Part shown: positions 1-8,811 of the stretch, one piece after another
Layout of the letters: the number at the start of each line of letters is the position of its first letter
Numbering within the stretch: the first letter of the stretch is position 1
NCBI GenBank assembly: GCA_900100835.1
Contig: FNCM01000003.1
Coordinates: 186,001-250,000, forward strand
Reading direction: 5' to 3'
Length of the DNA: 64,000 nucleotides
DNA from: Selenomonas sp. WCT3
GTDB taxonomy: Bacteria > Bacillota > Negativicutes > Selenomonadales > Selenomonadaceae
Translations under genes and position numbers: made by a program
The notes under the pieces: generated by a model
Databases searched by the model: none
What the model was told of the DNA's origin: nothing
The model's input: only the letters and a program-made list of their open reading frames with translations

Positions 1-732
1 AACGGGGCGATGCTTTAGTTTCCGCAGCCGCTGAATGGCTTCTTCGTTAGTGGCATCACAGGCCAGGTGAAAGCCCCCAATGCCCTTGATGGCCACGATG
101 CCGCCCTGGGATAGCACCTGCCGCGTTCGGGTGATGGCGGCGGCACCGCGGCAGGATTCTTCCCCGATGATATAGACCTCGGGGCCGCAGTCATTGCAGC
201 AGACGGGCTGGGCGTCATAGCGGCGGGTTTCGGGACTGGTGTATTCGGCGCGGCAATCCGGGCACATGGGAAATTCCCCCATGCTGGTGCGTTCCCGGTC
301 GTAGGGCATGGCATCGAGAATGGTGAGACGGGGGCCGCAGGCTGTGCAGTTGATGAAGGGATGGAGATAGCGACGGTCGCTTTTATCGAAGAGTTCAGCC
401 CGGCATTTGTCGCAGGTGGCAATGTCCGGTGAGACAAAGATATCTCCCCGTTCCTTGGCGCTATCGATGATGGAAAAGCTGGTATAGCGTTCCGGGGCGT
501 CAAGGACTTCGGTATCCATCTTTAAAATGGCAGCCCGCTCTGGAGGTTCCTTTTCGATGGCAGCGAGAAAATCACGAACTGCTGCCGGTTCCCCCTGGGC
601 GAAAATCTCCACATAGGGGCCCTTGTTACAGACGGAACCCAAAATATGAAATCGTGCGGCCAATCGGTCTACGAAGGGGCGAAAGCCCACCCCTTGGACG
701 ATACCGTATACTTTGCTATGAAAAAGAGACAT
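1..732 (-). CDS. hypF: Carbamoyltransferase HypF, N-terminal part (runs off window)
   Basis: HypF makes the thiocarbamate that becomes the cyanide ligand of [NiFe] hydrogenases, using carbamoyl phosphate and ATP and handing the product to HypE. The minus-strand frame from ATG 730-732 stays open to base 1 (244 codons; the gene continues outside). The visible protein starts with an acylphosphatase-like domain (VYGIVQGVGFRPF near residue 8). Zinc-finger CxxC pairs follow (CDKCRAEL, CTACG, CPDCRAEY, CCNDCG), and the YrdC-like domain begins at GGIVAIKGIGGFHLACDA. An AAGGAAAG ribosome binding site precedes the start. It implies that hydrogenase maturation genes lie to the left of the window. Confidence 0.93.
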   Translation of the reverse strand, partial: MSLFHSKVYGIVQGVGFRPFVDRLAARFHILGSVCNKGPYVEIFAQGEPAAVRDFLAAIEKEPPERAAILKMDTEVLDAPERYTSFSIIDSAKERGDIFVSPDIATCDKCRAELFDKSDRRYLHPFINCTACGPRLTILDAMPYDRERTSMGEFPMCPDCRAEYTSPETRRYDAQPVCCNDCGPEVYIIGEESCRGAAAITRTRQVLSQGGIVAIKGIGGFHLACDATNEEAIQRLRKLKHRPV

Positions 733-923
733 GATAGTTCGCTCACTTTCCTTGGAATAAAATGGCATCTGTCTTTATTATAACCCATTTTTTTGGCAGG
801 GAGGAACTTCGCATTTGTCATTATTGCCAAAAAATTATAGAAAAAATGAAAAATATACAAGATACGCGAAAATATTTGCAAAATAGGGGTACAATTTTAC
901 TCGAAAGTGTGTTATACTAAGCT

Positions 924-1074
924 TGTCGATAGGAAATAAACCGGATATCCCACCGGTTGCATCGGAACCTATCGGTCTCTTCTCTGGAAACTTATCCCAG
1001 TTTCCAGTATCCCATTTCCTTACATCTTTTTAGACAGGACCGGAGTCAGTGGAGTGACTCCGGTTCTTCGTTTT
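924..1074 (+). ncRNA. Candidate structured RNA or leader with repeated UAUCCCA loops
   Basis: A TATACT -10-like element at 913-918 precedes a run of hairpins. CGATAGG (927-933) pairs with CCTATCG (968-974) and encloses ACCGG/CCGGT (940-944/953-957) with loop ATATCCCA. CTGGAAAC/GTTTCCAG (984-991/1000-1007) has loop TTATCCCA, and a third TATCCCA lies single-stranded at 1008-1014. A 10-bp hairpin (1039-1048/1055-1064) followed by a T-rich tail closes the element. I do not recognise a named riboswitch class. It could be a trans-acting RNA with C-rich anti-Shine-Dalgarno loops, or a cis leader of the kinase gene. The stems are read directly; expression is inferred. Confidence 0.45.
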
Positions 1075-1078
1075 CATA

Positions 1079-1114
1079 AAAAAGCCTCGGACTTGGTCCG
1101 GGGCTTTTTGAGTG
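1079..1114 (+). terminator. Second intrinsic terminator upstream of the kinase
   Basis: Inverted repeat AAAAGCCTCGGAC / GTCCGGGGCTTTT (with G-U pairs) followed by a T run. It lies only about 80 bases upstream of the kinase start, so it either ends the short RNA before it or acts as an attenuator for the kinase gene. Confidence 0.65.
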
Positions 1115-1160
1115 GAGATATTCCAGGAAAAAAAGGAAGAAGCCCGTTTTATCGCGAATA

Positions 1161-1195
1161 CCTCCATAGAAGATTTTGGAGGAAAGGGATTGCTA
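1161..1195 (+). promoter_or_regulatory. RBS-sequestering hairpin before the histidine kinase
   Basis: CCTCCA (1161-1166) is perfectly complementary to TGGAGG (1177-1182), which contains the Shine-Dalgarno sequence used for ATG 1195. The loop is about ten bases. The pairing would hide the ribosome binding site, suggesting translational control. The stem is short and only read by eye. Confidence 0.35.
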
Positions 1196-3939
1196 TGAGA
1201 AAGGTGCTGTCTGTTTGGCTTGTCCTGCTGATGGTGCTGGCTGTATTCATGCCAGGACGGGGACTGGCAGAGGATGAATTGCAGCGGGTGGTCCGCGTGG
1301 GCTGGTTTGATTCCAACTTTAATAGCATTGATGCCTATGGCCGGCGCACGGGCTATGCCTACGAGTATCAGCGCAAGATTGCGGCCTATACCGGCTGGCA
1401 GTATGAATATGTGGAAGGCAGCTGGGTGGATTTGCTCAAGAAACTGCAGCAGGGAGAGATTGACCTCTTGGCAGATGTTTCGTACAAGGAAGATCGTGTG
1501 GGAACGATGCTGCTTTCTCATTATGCGATGGGAAAAGAGGATTATTATATTTTTATTGACCCGCAAAAGAGCACGATCAATCCCGATGACTTGTCGACTC
1601 TGAATGGCAAGCGGCTGGCGGTATATAAAGATAGTCTCCAGGCACAGATTTTAAAGGATTGGGTAAAGGAACACGGGCTTAAACTCGAAATCCTAGAATT
1701 TGAGGAAGCATGGAAGGATGCGGATAATCTGCTCAAGACCGGCGCAATCGATGGCCTGGTGACCAGTGCATCCTACGATTTGTACGTGGATCATGCGGAT
1801 CCGGTGGCGAGGATTGGAGCGTCGGATTACTATTTTGCCGTTAGTACCAAAAGGCCAGAACTCAAAGAGGAACTTGACCGGGCTATGAGTATCATCTTGA
1901 GCCAGAATATCTATTATAATCGCGGGCTTAATCAAAAGTATATGAGCAATACCGGCGTACGGCGCTTTTTGACTATGGACGAACGCGATTGGATTACTGG
2001 TCATGGAATAATCCGCGTGGGGTATCCGGACAATATGCTGCCGTTTTGTGCGCAGGATCCCTTTGATGGACAGGTCAAGGGCCTTTTGCAGGATTATATC
2101 CAAAAGGCGGTCGGCGGGATGAAAAATTCTACCATTCGTTTTGAAGCGGTAGCATATCCTACGTTGAATGATGCCATGCAGGCTTTACAGGCTGGGCGGA
2201 TAGATTGCGTATTTCCTGCGGAGTTCAGCGCTTATGAGGCAGAACAGCAGCAGGTCCTCGTAACTACGCCGCTGGTGGATGCGATGATCATGGCAATTAT
2301 ACGGCCCGAGAACAGTGCAGATTTTTCGGCTGATGCATCGCTGCGCTGTGCGGTAGTAAGCGATAATTCGGCAATTGAAAGACAGATTAAGGATAAATTT
2401 CCTCAATGGGAATTCGTGTACTTTTCCTCCGTGGAGGATTGCTTGAATGGAGTAGCACGGGGGCAGGCTGATTGCTGGGTTATGAACAATTATCGGGCAG
2501 GAAATCTGCATGCGTTGTTGGATGAATATCAGCTGACGGCAGTGCCGACAAATAAAAACATTGGTATGGCTTTTGCTCTGCGGCCGGAGAATATCCAGCT
2601 GTATGCGATTTTGGAACGTCTCAATCAGGGGATGTCGAGTGCAGAAGTCAATGACTCGCTGACTCGAAATACCCATGCGGGGCATAAGGTTTCCCTGCGG
2701 GATTTTGTCAAGGCGAATTTGGGGCTGGCATTTCTGTTGATTGTGTTGGTGTTGACGGTTATTGTGGTGTTGCTGATTAAGAGTATTGGCAATGTGAAAA
2801 GGGCCAAGGAGCTTAACAGGCAGCTCAAGGAGCGGCAGCAGGAGCTCGTGACCGCAAAAAAACAGGCGGAGATCGCCAGTGAGGCTAAGACGTCCTTCCT
2901 GTTCAATATGTCTCATGATATCCGTACTCCTATGAATGCCATTATCGGTTTTTCAGACCTTTTACAGCAGAATCTCGATGATAAGGAACGGGCGCGGGAT
3001 TATATCCATAAGATCCAGCAGGCGAATGATTTTTTGTTGTCGCTAGTCAACAATGTGTTGGAAATGGCGCGGATTGAAAGCGGCAAGATGACCGTGGATA
3101 CGGTTTACGCCGATATACGGGAGCTTATGGAGGCAACTTGTTCGGTATTTGAAGCGCAGATGAGCGGAAAAAGGATTACGTTTGCCTATACGCTAAAAAT
3201 CGAGCACACCGATATTTGGGTGGACAAGACCAAGGTACGGGAAATCTTTCTTAACATCCTCAGCAATGCCTGCAAATACACACCGGAAGGCGGTTATGTC
3301 ACGTTGGAAGTCCGTGAGTTCCCTGGCAAGGAGGAAAACATAGCCGTGTACCAGACAACGGTGACCGATACAGGCATTGGTATGCCGGCGGAGTTCTTGC
3401 CGCATCTCTTTGATGCTTTTACCCGTGAACGAAATACAACAGCCAGCGGCATTATGGGAACTGGCCTGGGCATGCAGATTGTCAAGAAACTCGTTGATCT
3501 TTTGGGCGGAACCATCACGGTGGAGAGTGAACTGGGCAAGGGAACAACTTTTGTGGTCAATTTGCCGCTGCAGCTTGCCGAAAAGAAGCAGGAACAGGAA
3601 GCGAAGGCGGAGGTTCCGCTGGATATTGCGGCTTATCAGGGGATGCGTATCCTGCTGGCGGAAGATAACGAACTCAATGCAGAGATCGTCATCACGTTGC
3701 TCAGTGAGCAGGGATTCTTGCTGGAACATGCCGAAAATGGCGCTGATTGTGTTGCCAAACTGGAGCAGGCTGAGCCCGGCTACTATGATTTTATCCTGAT
3801 GGATGTGCAGATGCCGCAGATGAATGGGTATGAAGCGGCGCGCGCAATTCGTGGGCTTAGTGATCCGCACAAGGCAGAAATTCCCATCATTGCCATGACA
3901 GCAAATGCCTTTGAGGAGGATAAAAAACAGAGCCTTTGA
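1195..3939 (+). CDS. Hybrid histidine kinase with two periplasmic solute-binding domains; receiver truncated by frameshift
   Basis: A membrane sensor kinase of the BvgS/EvgS-like kind. In order it has: a signal peptide (residues 1-24), two SBP_bac_3-type solute-binding domains (about 28-250 and 265-490), a transmembrane helix (about 505-527) and a HisKA domain with phospho-acceptor His574 in SHDIRTPMN. An HATPase with GxG boxes (DTGIGM, GTGLGM) follows, then a receiver with Asp870 in LMDVQMP. ATG 1195 is chosen because GGAGGAAAGG precedes it and a signal peptide follows; the longer upstream frame reads through terminators. The protein stops at 3939, inside the receiver, because A6 at 3922-3927 shifts the frame. 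The sensed ligand is probably an amino acid or similar small solute (family inference). Confidence 0.88.
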   Translation: MRKVLSVWLVLLMVLAVFMPGRGLAEDELQRVVRVGWFDSNFNSIDAYGRRTGYAYEYQRKIAAYTGWQYEYVEGSWVDLLKKLQQGEIDLLADVSYKEDRVGTMLLSHYAMGKEDYYIFIDPQKSTINPDDLSTLNGKRLAVYKDSLQAQILKDWVKEHGLKLEILEFEEAWKDADNLLKTGAIDGLVTSASYDLYVDHADPVARIGASDYYFAVSTKRPELKEELDRAMSIILSQNIYYNRGLNQKYMSNTGVRRFLTMDERDWITGHGIIRVGYPDNMLPFCAQDPFDGQVKGLLQDYIQKAVGGMKNSTIRFEAVAYPTLNDAMQALQAGRIDCVFPAEFSAYEAEQQQVLVTTPLVDAMIMAIIRPENSADFSADASLRCAVVSDNSAIERQIKDKFPQWEFVYFSSVEDCLNGVARGQADCWVMNNYRAGNLHALLDEYQLTAVPTNKNIGMAFALRPENIQLYAILERLNQGMSSAEVNDSLTRNTHAGHKVSLRDFVKANLGLAFLLIVLVLTVIVVLLIKSIGNVKRAKELNRQLKERQQELVTAKKQAEIASEAKTSFLFNMSHDIRTPMNAIIGFSDLLQQNLDDKERARDYIHKIQQANDFLLSLVNNVLEMARIESGKMTVDTVYADIRELMEATCSVFEAQMSGKRITFAYTLKIEHTDIWVDKTKVREIFLNILSNACKYTPEGGYVTLEVREFPGKEENIAVYQTTVTDTGIGMPAEFLPHLFDAFTRERNTTASGIMGTGLGMQIVKKLVDLLGGTITVESELGKGTTFVVNLPLQLAEKKQEQEAKAEVPLDIAAYQGMRILLAEDNELNAEIVITLLSEQGFLLEHAENGADCVAKLEQAEPGYYDFILMDVQMPQMNGYEAARAIRGLSDPHKAEIPIIAMTANAFEEDKKQSL

Positions 3940-4021
3940 AGCCGGGATGAACGCGCATGTGCCCAAACCTTTTGACGCGGCCAAACTCTATGCGGCAATT
4001 CACGAAGTCTTAAAGAAGTGA
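3922..4021 (+). other. Out-of-frame C-terminal end of the kinase receiver domain
   Basis: Removing one A from the six-A run at 3922-3927 restores an open frame that reads AFEAGMNAHVPKPFDAAKLY and ends at TGA 4019-4021. This tail carries the conserved receiver Lys (PKPF, codon 3965-3967) and the last helix. The encoded tail is normal for the family, so the break is recent, a sequencing or assembly error, or a slippery/phase-variable site. Confidence 0.85.
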
Positions 4022-4022
4022 A

Positions 4023-4088
4023 TGACTAAAAAGCCTGCAAATAAAAAGTCAAGTATTTGACTTTTTATTTGCAGGCTTTTTTAGTCAT
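4023..4088. terminator. Long bidirectional terminator
   Basis: Near-perfect inverted repeat of about 30 bp per arm (TGACTAAAAAGCCTGC ... GCAGGCTTTTTTAGTCA) between the kinase and the convergent ABC operon. U-runs occur on both strands, so it can serve both. Confidence 0.9.
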
Positions 4089-4109
4089 ATGTCGGTGCGA
4101 AGTATGATA

Positions 4110-4883
4110 TTAAATATAATATTCGGTTTTATCGGCTGGTTTTAAGGAGAATTCGGCAAATACGTGGTCGCGGATGCGCAGAAAGTCTGGGCTGGTGCGG
4201 TCGCGTTGGCCATGAAGGTCTACGGGGATGATGGTCTTGATGCGGCCGGGATTTGGTGTCATGATGACGATGCGGTCAGCCAGTACCACGGCTTCGTCGA
4301 TGTCGTGGGTCACGAAGATAATGGTCTTGTGTTGCCTGCGGTTGATGGCGGAGATTTCATCCTGCAGTTTCATGCGCGTCAAGGCATCAAGGGCGGCAAA
4401 CGGTTCGTCCATGAAGATGATTTCGGGATCGACCGCTAACGCGCGGGCGATGGCCACGCGCTGCTGCATGCCGCCGGATAGCTCGGCTGGATGGTTCTGG
4501 GCAAAATCCTTGAGCCCGACGAGGTCCAAATAGCGGTTGGCGATTTCCTGGCGTTTTTCGGCTGGTACGGAAAGGCTCTCAAGGCCTAGCTCCACATTCT
4601 TTTCGACGGTACGCCAGGGCAGCAGACCGTAGTTCTGGAAAATCGTGACATGTTTGATTGATGGTTTTGTTACCGGGGCGCCATGAATGGTGATGCTGCC
4701 TGCGGAAACTTTATCAAAGCCGGCCAGTATGTTTAGCAGTGTGCTCTTGCCGCAGCCGGAGGGGCCGAGCAGGCAGATGAATTCGCCGCGGTCAATCCGG
4801 AGATTGACATGCTGGAGGGCGTGGAAGGTCTGCCCCTTTTGGGAATAATTTCGCGAGACTTCTTGGATGTCAATATAACTCAT
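4110..4883 (-). CDS. ABC transporter ATP-binding protein (SsuB/TauB/NrtD type)
   Basis: Cytoplasmic ATPase (257 aa) of a nitrate/sulfonate/taurine/bicarbonate-class importer. Walker [10 protein letters not shown] (near 41), signature LSGGMQQR, Walker [13 protein letters not shown] and the switch His in FVTHDIDEA are all present. It is the last gene of the minus-strand set cooS - binding lipoprotein - permease - ATPase, and its ATG overlaps the end of the permease by 4 bases. The substrate cannot be read from the sequence; linkage to cooS suggests a substrate or cofactor precursor of that enzyme, but this is inference. Confidence 0.93.
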   Translation of the reverse strand: MSYIDIQEVSRNYSQKGQTFHALQHVNLRIDRGEFICLLGPSGCGKSTLLNILAGFDKVSAGSITIHGAPVTKPSIKHVTIFQNYGLLPWRTVEKNVELGLESLSVPAEKRQEIANRYLDLVGLKDFAQNHPAELSGGMQQRVAIARALAVDPEIIFMDEPFAALDALTRMKLQDEISAINRRQHKTIIFVTHDIDEAVVLADRIVIMTPNPGRIKTIIPVDLHGQRDRTSPDFLRIRDHVFAEFSLKPADKTEYYI

Positions 4884-5644
4884 GCGTTACTCCTTTCTGG
4901 GATGCCCCAACGGCGGTAAATGCGTTTTTCGAGTAAGGTGATGCTGCTGTCGAGCAGGAGGCCGAGTACACCAATGGTGATGATGGCCGTCATCAAAAGG
5001 TCTGCCCGCAGATTATTGCGGGCGTCAATGATGAGAAAGCCAAGGCCGGATTGCGTGCCGACCATTTCGCCGGCAACGAGAAAGACCCAGGCGGTGCCGA
5101 GTGCCAGATGCAGGCCCGTGGCGATGCGCGGGAAAATGGCTGGGAAGATGATTTTCGTCAAGAGTTGTGGCTGGCCGATTCCAAAGTTCTGCGCGACTTT
5201 TAGATAGACCGGCTCGATGGTGGCAACGGCGGCTACGGTGGAGAGCAGCACCGGGAAAAAGGCTGCGAGGAAAATGATGACGAGCGATGGCATATCGCCA
5301 ATGCCAAAGACGAGGACGATAAAAGGCAGCCAGGCAACGGGCGATATTGGCCGCAATACTTGGGCGATGGGATTCAAAAACGCCCAGATGTTTTGATACC
5401 AGCCGAGGATAAGTCCTAAAGCCATGGCCAGGATAACAGAAGTCGTGTAGCCGAGCAGAAAACGGTAGAGGCTCGTGCCGATGTCTTTCAGCAATACGCC
5501 ATCGGCGAGGATTTCGCCGAATCCCAGAAGCGTCTGAAGGGGCGTGGGGAAAAGGGCTTCGCTCCAGCCACCAAGCCAGGCGATGGCCTGCCAGCTGAGG
5601 AGTACCAGGAGCAAAGCTCCGCTAAGATGAATTGCATGTTTCAT
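4880..5644 (-). CDS. ABC transporter permease (SsuC/TauC type)
   Basis: Inner-membrane permease of 254 aa with about six hydrophobic segments. The EAA-like loop [20 protein letters not shown] (around 137-157) is where the ATPase docks, as in BPD_transp_1 proteins of the SsuC/TauC/NrtB family. It overlaps the ATPase gene by 4 bases and lies 29 bases after the binding-protein stop, so the three genes form one unit. The start is ATG 5642-5644, with the ribosome binding site GAAAGGCTG upstream. Confidence 0.92.
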   Translation of the reverse strand: MKHAIHLSGALLLVLLSWQAIAWLGGWSEALFPTPLQTLLGFGEILADGVLLKDIGTSLYRFLLGYTTSVILAMALGLILGWYQNIWAFLNPIAQVLRPISPVAWLPFIVLVFGIGDMPSLVIIFLAAFFPVLLSTVAAVATIEPVYLKVAQNFGIGQPQLLTKIIFPAIFPRIATGLHLALGTAWVFLVAGEMVGTQSGLGFLIIDARNNLRADLLMTAIITIGVLGLLLDSSITLLEKRIYRRWGIPERSNA

Positions 5645-5673
5645 AAAGTCACAGCCTTTCGGAAAGATCTAAT

Positions 5674-6624
5674 TTATTCGTACAAACTGGTATCGACAAA
5701 GTCTTCATAGTTCGGCGCTTTGGTTAGAAGATGACTGGTCTTCATGCGCGTGATGAGTTCGTCATAAGCTAGGCGTGGGATGGAAAGGTTGTCGTAGGAA
5801 ATCCATTCGAGCGACAGGTCAAGGATTTTATCCTTGGCCTTGAGGTATTTGAGCGCTATTGTTTTTTGCGCTTCGGGATGTTCGGTAAGATAGATGCCGG
5901 CCTGCTTGTACTGTTGGACGAACTGACGGGTCAGTTCGCGGTTCGCTGCTAAAAATTCGCCATTGAAGACCAATAGGCAGCAGATGCTGTCGGGCCAGAG
6001 CTCCTGCGCGGGGATTAGTTCATGACCATTGCCGAGTATCACGGATTTCGCGCCGAAGGGCTCGGCTACGCAGTAGCCTGCAATCTGTTTGGTGGCAAGG
6101 GCCGCCGGCATTTCCGGCGGGGACATTTCCACGATGGTAAGATCGCTTTCGCTAAGACCGTTTTTTTCGAGCAGCTGGTCGAGAAGCAGTTTATGGGAGG
6201 ACTGTTTGTGGGGAATGGCAAAGACCTTGCCTTTGAGGTCGGTAGGTTTTTGAATGTCATTGCTGACGATTAGGGCATTGCCGTCGCGATGTCCAAGCGC
6301 AGCGGCTTTTACATCGATGCCTTGTTCTTTGGCTTTGACTGCAAGTTCGGCAAGAACCGACGCGCCGTCGACTTTGCCCGTGTTCAAGGCATCCATAAGT
6401 TCGGGCCAGGAGCCGTATTTTATGAGTTCGATTTTTACCGGGCCGTCTGCAGTTTGCAGTTCCTTGGTAGCAAACAAGGGCAGAGCATGGGTGATGGGAA
6501 GGTAAGCGATGCGGATGGTTTTTGCGCCGTTGGTTTCGGCGCGTGGGGTAGCGGGTGATTCGCCACAGCCAGCTGTTAAGAAGAGCGTTAGCAGGACAGT
6601 CAGGATAGCTAGAAATCGTTTCAT
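5674..6624 (-). CDS. ABC transporter substrate-binding lipoprotein (SsuA/NMT1-like)
   Basis: Exported binding protein (316 aa). ATG 6624 is chosen because it has an AAGGAGA ribosome binding site and starts a lipoprotein signal peptide ending in the lipobox LTAGC (Cys about 20). The longer upstream frame overlaps cooS and adds nothing conserved. The body has NMT1/THI5-like features: IRIAYLPITHALPLFATKE at the N-terminal lobe, YGSWPELMDALNTGKVD, and an AIPHKQSSHKLL segment. It follows cooS by 25 bases and precedes the permease. This class binds sulfonates, nitrate, bicarbonate or pyrimidine precursors; which one is unknown here. Confidence 0.9.
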   Translation of the reverse strand: MKRFLAILTVLLTLFLTAGCGESPATPRAETNGAKTIRIAYLPITHALPLFATKELQTADGPVKIELIKYGSWPELMDALNTGKVDGASVLAELAVKAKEQGIDVKAAALGHRDGNALIVSNDIQKPTDLKGKVFAIPHKQSSHKLLLDQLLEKNGLSESDLTIVEMSPPEMPAALATKQIAGYCVAEPFGAKSVILGNGHELIPAQELWPDSICCLLVFNGEFLAANRELTRQFVQQYKQAGIYLTEHPEAQKTIALKYLKAKDKILDLSLEWISYDNLSIPRLAYDELITRMKTSHLLTKAPNYEDFVDTSLYE

Positions 6625-6649
6625 GGGCAGTCTCCTTTCGTTAGCCGGT

Positions 6650-8704
6650 TTAGCTCCAGCCGAGCCGTTGACGTTGGGCTTCGATGTCTGCAACAATTTT
6701 GGCGGCCAGTGCTTTCGGGTCCGTATTGACATTCATGACAGCGCCGAGGGTGGCTTTCGTATCGTGTTTGAGGAAACGCTCGACGTTCTCGGAGCCTTGG
6801 ACTGGTGGTTCCACACAGTGATAGGAGTCGATGCCAAAGAGTCGGAAGGCCAGTGAGGCGTCAAGGCCTTTTTCGTTGGACCATTCGGGGCTGGCAAAGG
6901 CATAGGGCATATCTTTGATGGCTTGGCTGCTTGCGGCGGCAATGCCACCGAACACGATCGAGGCGCGCGTGTTGTCGATGCATTCGCCCATGTGCCAGAC
7001 CGGTGGCAGTTCGTGGGTGGTCAAGAAATCTCGCAGGGACTTTCCAGCCTTGGCGGCCCCTTCCTTGCTGCAGAACCCGAGTTTTAACAGTGGGAAGGAG
7101 GCGCAGCCGTTGGTGAAAATCAGGATATTGTTTTTGAGCAATTCCTTGGCCACATCGACGGTGGCTTTTTCATAGACGACACGGGGATTGCTGCAGCCGA
7201 CCATGTTTACGATGCCGCGAATGGTTCCCTCTTTGAGGGCTTGGGCCAGGGCGTGATAGCCGGGGAACTGCTCAGCGATGTTTTCAGCGGTAAAGCCGAC
7301 ATCGGCCGTGACTTCGTAAGCGGGGATAAACACCGGAATGTCCCGGCGGGCGGCAAAGCTTTCGATGGCGCGGGTGACAATCTTGCGCGCGATTTTTTCG
7401 GTGTCGCTGATATTCGAATGATGGTGGTCATAGGCATAGTGCTCGGCACCAGGCAGCCGCGCGGAATCACTGGTCGTAACTACGGTGGTCTTAAAACACT
7501 TGGCAACATCCATGATGGATGGGAAGACATCCTGCACATCGGCAACCCAGAGGTCAAGGGCACCGGTGCCAAGTACGAGCTCGGCGCCGACGGCATTGGA
7601 GAGGGGGATGACCCCCTCGTAGCGGTACATCGCTGACAGGCAGGAACAGCAGATGCCGTAGAATTGGATGCCTTTGGCGCCGTTCTTTTGGGCGAGAGCC
7701 AAAAATTCCTGGCTGTGGCCAATGCGCACGATTTCGCTGACGAGGGTCGGAAGATGACCGTGAACGGCGATATTGACATAGCCCTTTTTGAGGGCGCCGA
7801 TGTTGACCTTGGACGTGGCGCGATGGCCCGTGCCAAACATGGCGTCGGTGCCGATATTGGAAGCGACGACGCCGGTAAAACAGAAAGCCAGGCCGCAGCG
7901 CAGGAACTGTTTCATGATGCTCTGCCAATCGCCATCGGTGCCGACGCCAGTGCGATGGTAGGCATCAAAGACTTCGTGATAAGCGCTGATGGGCAGGATA
8001 TCCAAATCCTTCCAGACCTTCTGCCGCTCGACAGGTGCCAGTGCTTTGATGGTTTCATAATCAGCGGGTACGGCGCGTGACAGGTCAGCAAGCAGTACAT
8101 CGGCAAGTTTGCCAGCGAGGCGGCGGGCACTTTGGCCGCGCGTTTCGATGCCAAACGCCTTACAGATTGCGCGCATTTTCTTTTCCCCGAGCAGGGGAAG
8201 GTTTAACTTTCCTTCGGCAATGAATTTTAGCGATAAAAGGATTTCCCGTGCATGGACGCCGTGTTGCGCGGCCCCCGCCGCGGCACTTCGCAAGAGATTG
8301 CGGGCGACGATGAGATCGGCATCAGCACCGCAGACGCCACGCGGACTCTTCGGAGTAATCTTGCAGGGGCCCATGTTACAAATCTTGCAGCAGACACCGC
8401 CGAGGCCAAACGAACATTGCGGCTTCTGTTGGTCAAAGCGATCAAACACCGTATCATGGCCGAGCTGCTCCAGGCGAAGCATCATCTCGCGCACGGCGGG
8501 ATCGGGCGTCTGCTCCAAGACATCCTGTTTCGAGGCAAAGGTCTTGCGGTACTCAGCGACGGCTTTCATATAATCCTTGACGCCGCCATGCTCATGGGGA
8601 TGCTGGGCATCATGATCATGCGTATGCCAGTCGGCATGTTCATGAACGGTATCGTAAGTATGCGGATGATTGTGTGGGTGTTGGTGGTGATGGTTCGTTG
8701 ACAT
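6650..8704 (-). CDS. cooS: Variant anaerobic Ni carbon monoxide dehydrogenase (CooS family) with His-rich N-terminus
   Basis: CooS enzymes interconvert CO and CO2 at a Ni-Fe-S C-cluster. ATG 8704 is chosen from AAAGGAG upstream. Residues 5-39 contain 15 His, like nickel-storage tails. D/B-cluster cysteines are all present (Cys97, 105, 106, 109, 114, 125). C-cluster elements present are HGH, GICC, GCSNP, TNGCASF and MGECIDNTR, and PEWSNEK keeps the catalytic Lys region. However, the usual Cys of DVQC is Asp392 here (ADVQD; codon 7529-7531). No cooC or cooF is adjacent; a binding-protein ABC importer follows instead. It may be a catalytically altered member, as reported for some CooS paralogues with hybrid-type clusters. 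CO oxidation should not be assumed. Confidence 0.9.
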   Translation of the reverse strand: MSTNHHHQHPHNHPHTYDTVHEHADWHTHDHDAQHPHEHGGVKDYMKAVAEYRKTFASKQDVLEQTPDPAVREMMLRLEQLGHDTVFDRFDQQKPQCSFGLGGVCCKICNMGPCKITPKSPRGVCGADADLIVARNLLRSAAAGAAQHGVHAREILLSLKFIAEGKLNLPLLGEKKMRAICKAFGIETRGQSARRLAGKLADVLLADLSRAVPADYETIKALAPVERQKVWKDLDILPISAYHEVFDAYHRTGVGTDGDWQSIMKQFLRCGLAFCFTGVVASNIGTDAMFGTGHRATSKVNIGALKKGYVNIAVHGHLPTLVSEIVRIGHSQEFLALAQKNGAKGIQFYGICCSCLSAMYRYEGVIPLSNAVGAELVLGTGALDLWVADVQDVFPSIMDVAKCFKTTVVTTSDSARLPGAEHYAYDHHHSNISDTEKIARKIVTRAIESFAARRDIPVFIPAYEVTADVGFTAENIAEQFPGYHALAQALKEGTIRGIVNMVGCSNPRVVYEKATVDVAKELLKNNILIFTNGCASFPLLKLGFCSKEGAAKAGKSLRDFLTTHELPPVWHMGECIDNTRASIVFGGIAAASSQAIKDMPYAFASPEWSNEKGLDASLAFRLFGIDSYHCVEPPVQGSENVERFLKHDTKATLGAVMNVNTDPKALAAKIVADIEAQRQRLGWS

Positions 8705-8719
8705 AGTGACCGCTCCTTT

Positions 8720-8763
8720 TGACATCTGACATCTGACTTTTGACATTGGAAATTTGACTGTCA
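8720..8763. repeat. TGAC-type heptad tandem repeat upstream of cooS
   Basis: Consecutive 7-base units TGACATC, TGACATC, TGACTTT, TGACATT, GGAAATT, TGACTGT occupy the cooS leader. A 20-base stretch of this repeat (complement of 8727-8746) recurs exactly at 54807-54826, upstream of the DUF711 gene. Related tracts lie at 23731-23782 and 47117-47148. Confidence 0.7.
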
Positions 8764-8811
8764 ATAAAAATTAAACATATAAAACAAGTATGTATACAAG
8801 AGATGGTTATT

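Noticed and set aside
1054..1194. N-terminal extension of the kinase frame back to 1054
   Set aside because: It would be translated through two terminator hairpins and lacks a ribosome binding site; ATG 1195 has GGAGG and begins the signal peptide.
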